A stretch of DNA of 64,000 nt, taken from Pseudomonas peradeniyensis. Its GTDB lineage: Bacteria > Pseudomonadota > Gammaproteobacteria > Pseudomonadales > Pseudomonadaceae. The notes beneath the pieces are model-generated. The model saw only the letters and a program-made list of their open reading frames with translations, searched no databases and was not told the DNA's origin. Both the position numbers and the translations under genes were made by a program. Positions 63,701 to 64,000 of the stretch are shown here, in pieces. The stretch lies in assembly GCF_014268935.2 (NCBI RefSeq), contig NZ_JABWRJ020000004.1:186001-250000 (forward strand), read 5' to 3'. Positions within the stretch are counted from its first letter, which is position 1. Each line of letters starts with the position of its first letter.

Positions 63701-64000
63701 GACGTAGCTGGCCAGGGCGCCATGGCTGACCAGCACGCCCTTGGGCTGGCCGGTGGAGCCGGAGGTGTGGATCACATAGGCCGGCGATTCGGCCCACAGG
63801 GTGATGGCCGGTGCGCTGGCCGGCAGGTCCTGCCACTGCGCTGGCACGTAGGCCAGCGCCTGACGCTCGGCGCTGGCCAGGCTGGTCAGTCGCGCATCAC
63901 CGGCGGCGCACAACAGCACCTTGGCCTGCGCCGCCTCGAGCATCTGCCGCAGACGCGCTTTAGGCGCCTTGGTATCCAGCGGCATGTACACGGCGCCGGC
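54758..64000 (-). CDS. NRPS of pyoverdine type, 5' part off the window: A(Asp)-T-E-C-A(Thr)-T-C-A(Gly)-T
   Basis: The 3080 visible residues begin inside an adenylation domain (AGAVYMPLDTKAP, the A2 core); the start lies beyond the right edge. A1 reads D-L-T-K-I-G-H-V-G-K (Asp), then T1 (GGDS, visible residue ~465), E (HHLVVDG, ~645), a D-to-L C domain (HHILMDG, ~1108), A2 with D-F-W-N-I-G-M-V-H-K (Thr), T2, a C domain (HHIVADG, ~2145), A3 with D-I-L-Q-L-G-V-I-W-K (closest to Gly codes) and T3 (FFDLGGHSLL, ~3008). It hands a D-Asp-Thr-Gly chain to the next synthetase, whose gene starts 15 bases after this stop. The C-terminal tail KSLEALKRLTAQEIDNLIA may be a docking helix. Confidence 0.9.
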   Translation of the reverse strand, partial: AGAVYMPLDTKAPKARLRQMLEAAQAKVLLCAAGDARLTSLASAERQALAYVPAQWQDLPASAPAITLWAESPAYVIHTSGSTGQPKGVLVSHGALASYVAGLLERLAPAPEASMALVSTIAADLGHTVLFGALCAGRLLHVLPEALGFDPDAFARYMAEHRVGVLKIVPGHLAALLQAGNPADVLPEQALIVGGEACTPALVEQVRRLKPGCRLINHYGPSETTVGVLTHEVSTLAAEARAVPVGTALPGAHVLLLDDVLNPVADQVAGELYIGGASVAQGYLGQPGLTAERFVPDPTQPGQRLYRSGDRVRRNRSGQVEFIGRADDQVKVRGYRVEPAEVARVLLGLDGVAEAVVLAQPVDGDESRLQLVGWCVGQGLQGEALRQQLQDRLPDYMVPAQILVLERLPLTANGKLDKRALPAPGVARRQYTAPVGEIEQALAAIWAEVLKLDQVGSTDNFFELGGDSILSLQIIARAKRQGIKLSPKQLFEKQTIGQLAAVAKRIEKKAAAVEQVSGTLALLPIQARFFETAIPERQHWNQALLLKPTQALRVDCLTGALQALVDQHDALRLRFTQRDTWQAEFQAGKAEDILWVRALNDVAELPALAEQAQRSLDLAKGPLLRALLVDLPEGQQRLLLVIHHLVVDGVSWRVLLEDLQLAYTALAADKPLTLAAKSSSLKAWAERLGTHARSPELLSEADYWLDGLAAAGDELPRDNPAGAQTNRHVAHASSRLDTALTRKLLQVAPAAYRTQVNDLLLAALARVLCDWTEEESVLIQLEGHGREDLFPELDLSRTLGWFSSLFPVRLTPAHGLCAGLCAIKEQLRAVPNKGIGYGVLRYLGEPDLRARLAALPQPRVTFNYLGQFDGSFAEAEGALFTPASEGSGATQDLDSPLGNWLGITGQVYQGELELDWSFSREVFHPETIEALARRYEQVLTELVEHCAQAPHQGVTPSDFPLAELTQAQLDGLPLAAGEIEDLYPLSPMQQGMLFHSLYEQAAGNYINQLRVDVRGLDMARFRAAWQAVVDNHEVLRSCFPQDLPAPVQVVRRQVQVPFVELDQPQDADAVAQAERQAGFDLASGPLLRLTLIRTGDDSHHLIYTSHHILMDGWSSSRLLGEVLQRYSGVTPSAKTSRYRDYIQWLQGQDQQASETFWRGQVAELQEPTRLVQAFKSSGQAQGQGHGGLALRFEAQQTRQLADFARDQRVTLNTLVQAAWLLLLQRYTGQASVTFGATVAGRPAELPGVEEQLGLFINTLPVVASPRPEQTVGDWVQQVQALNLALREHEHTPLYEIQRWAGWSGEALFDNILVFENYPVAEALQQGAPQGLQFGEVLNQEQTNYPLTLVVQVGERLEAGFSFDRQCFSEQAIDQLAGHFQHLLAQLAADGERALGALSLPVEDLQEVASYPSTACTHELIEAQAASTPSAIAVTFAGQSLSYDQLNRRANRLAHKLREQGVGPDVLVGIAVERGFEMIVGLLAILKAGGAYVPLDPEYPQDRLSYMMEDSGIQLLLTQGHLLADLPVPAQVRSLKLEDDLAGYSDENPAHLTQPDNLAYVIYTSGSTGKPKGTLLPHHNLLRLFKATDAWFGFGPQDVWTLFHSYAFDFSVWEIFGALLHGGRLVIVPRETTRSPEDFHQLLVEQGITVLNQTPSAFKPLMRVACDSASDLSLRYVIFGGEALDVAALQPWFERFGEDCDNLINMYGITETTVHVTYRPIRFADTQQPGSPIGAAIPDLSMYVLDADFNPVAKGCTGELHVGHAGLARGYHNRASLTAERFVPDPFSSEGGRLYRTGDLARYRGQEVIEYVGRIDHQVKIRGFRIELGEIEARLQEHSAVREVLVLDIDGAGGKQLAAYLIAQDENADHAALRDTLRQHLKANLPDYMVPTHFLVLDQWPLTANGKLDRKALPKPDASQLQQGYVAPRTALEQQLAAIWSEVLKVEQVGLHDNFFELGGHSLLATQVTSRIRQRLELEVPLRSLFESADLQAFAQATGQGSASQAPAFSVVDRSQPLPLSYAQQRQWFLWQLEPDSAAYNIPSALRLKGELNIEALRSSFAALIARHETLRTTFRQQGDSAEQVVHPTLDVPLQVASAALDETALQAWVEAQVREPFNLEHGPLLRARLLRLAADDHVLVLTLHHIVADGWSMPIMVDELVRGYESHLHGQAPQLPALAFQYADYAAWQRQWMEAGEQQRQLDYWQARLGSTQPILELATDRPRPAVQQYDGARLQVSLEPGLVAQLKSLAGQQDVTLFMLLLASFQALLHRHSGQADIRVGVPVANRTRAETEGLIGFFVNTQVLDARFQPQLRFDELLQQVKHTALGAQAHQELPFEQLVEALQPERSLSHSPLFQVMFNHQTQVLGESRELAGLSLQGLVSDKQTAQFDLTLDTAEHEGGLSATLTYATSLFEAASVARMAEHWRNLLQGICQDAAQRVADLPLLRREERERTLHAWNDSATDYPRGQTVQQLIEEQAARTPQAIAAVLGEQSLSYEQLNRRANALAHHLRSLGVGPDVLVGIAVERSLEMLVGLLAVLKAGGAYVPLDPQFPEDRLAYMMEDSGIALLLTQASLLQRLPIPPQVHSLCLDQPLPVECSEDNPRQLAHPENLAYVIYTSGSTGKPKGVTIRHDALVNFLCSMARQPGIDASDKVLSLTSLSFDIAGLELYLPLLCGASVVVLGEQVNKDPQALLAVIQTQAVSVVQATPSTWRMLLDAATPGAFAGKKVLCGGEALSAELAQRLIAQAGHVWNVYGPTETTIWSACHYLTASDDVWLGRPLANTRLHVLGAELDLLPQGARGELLIGGDGLARGYHKRPGLTAERFVPDPFASEPGARLYRTGDLTRYRDDGVIEYVGRLDHQVKIRGFRIELGEIEERLLLHPAIREAAVIDIDGPAGKQLAAYLVLHDAQQGVEALRGELRAHLKAGLPDYMVPSHLVGLARMPQTPNGKLDRKALPLPDASQLQLAHVVPVTELERKLAAIWAEVLHVERVGLQDNFFDLGGHSLLIVQVIGRVREQLGVDLSLNELFEQATLADFSQVVERKSGQVANAHDELTKSLEALKRLTAQEIDNLIA
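58112..59754 (-). repeat. Thr-module block, copy 4
   Basis: Same block as copy 1, with the shared extension into the following C domain. Differences include ASTPSAIAV, TQGHLLADL and EQGITVLNQ. Confidence 0.85.

Noticed and set aside
63992..64000. Start codon GTG at 63991 for the first NRPS
   Set aside because: It falls inside the A2 core motif (AGAVYMPLD), and the frame stays open to the window edge, so the gene begins outside.

Overview
The window looks like chromosome of a Pseudomonas of the P. putida group. It is high-GC, carries the GTGGGAGCGGGCTTGCCCCG-type REP palindromes typical of that group, and holds the ptxS-kgu ketogluconate cluster, a MexEF-OprN-type pump and pyoverdine-type peptide synthetases. 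Species cannot be fixed from this sequence alone.

Region 1 (1-9200) is core and stress genes. The left edge cuts a gamma-carbonic anhydrase gene with a Zur-like operator. Next come a GNAT acetyltransferase (perhaps behind a 35-codon sORF), an EmrB/EmrA-like MFS-HlyD export pair, and an ECF sigma/anti-sigma pair divergent from a periplasmic catalase-like peroxidase and a cytochrome b561. The two divergent operons share mirror-image promoters (GGAATA-N15-CGTC on both strands). A second MFS exporter, an XRE-cupin regulator and a small hypothetical protein follow.

Region 2 (9200-24600): a DsbA-like isomerase and an atypical SDR lie divergent from a TetR gene that overlaps a secreted HExxH protein. 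Then come mexE-mexF-oprN with a strong terminator, an HHH protein, a LysE-type exporter, and an NAD salvage group (nrtR divergent from pncA-pncB), followed by ppnN and a YgiM-like SH3 protein.

Region 3 (24600-33900) is a peripheral glucose catabolism block read on the minus strand. It holds a three-subunit membrane gluconate 2-dehydrogenase (Tat-exported small subunit, GMC flavoprotein, three-haem cytochrome c), then kguD, kguT, kguK and kguE, and the repressor gene ptxS. PtxS palindromes sit before kguE and before ptxS. Together these genes make 2-ketogluconate in the periplasm, import it, phosphorylate it and reduce it to 6-phosphogluconate.

Region 4 (33900-36430) is an accessory junction. 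It has a small membrane protein and an orphan short Rhs-core protein with an unrecognised C-terminal domain. The Rhs gene is bracketed by two copies of a ~540-bp repeat whose outer ends form long inverted arms.

Region 5 (36430-64000) is three collinear NRPS genes on the minus strand, the first cut by the right edge: A-T-E-C-A-T-C-A-T, then C-A-T-C-A-T-C-A-T, then C-A-T-E-C-A-T-TE. Specificity residues read by eye give ...D-Asp-Thr-Gly-Thr-Thr-Lys(basic)-D-Asp-Thr. Two D-Asp positions (probably hydroxylated to OH-Asp) and PvdD/PvdI-like domains suggest the C-terminal part of a pyoverdine-type siderophore. The D-Asp/Thr bimodule appears twice and four Thr modules are almost identical, so the assembly line appears to have grown by internal duplication and gene conversion.
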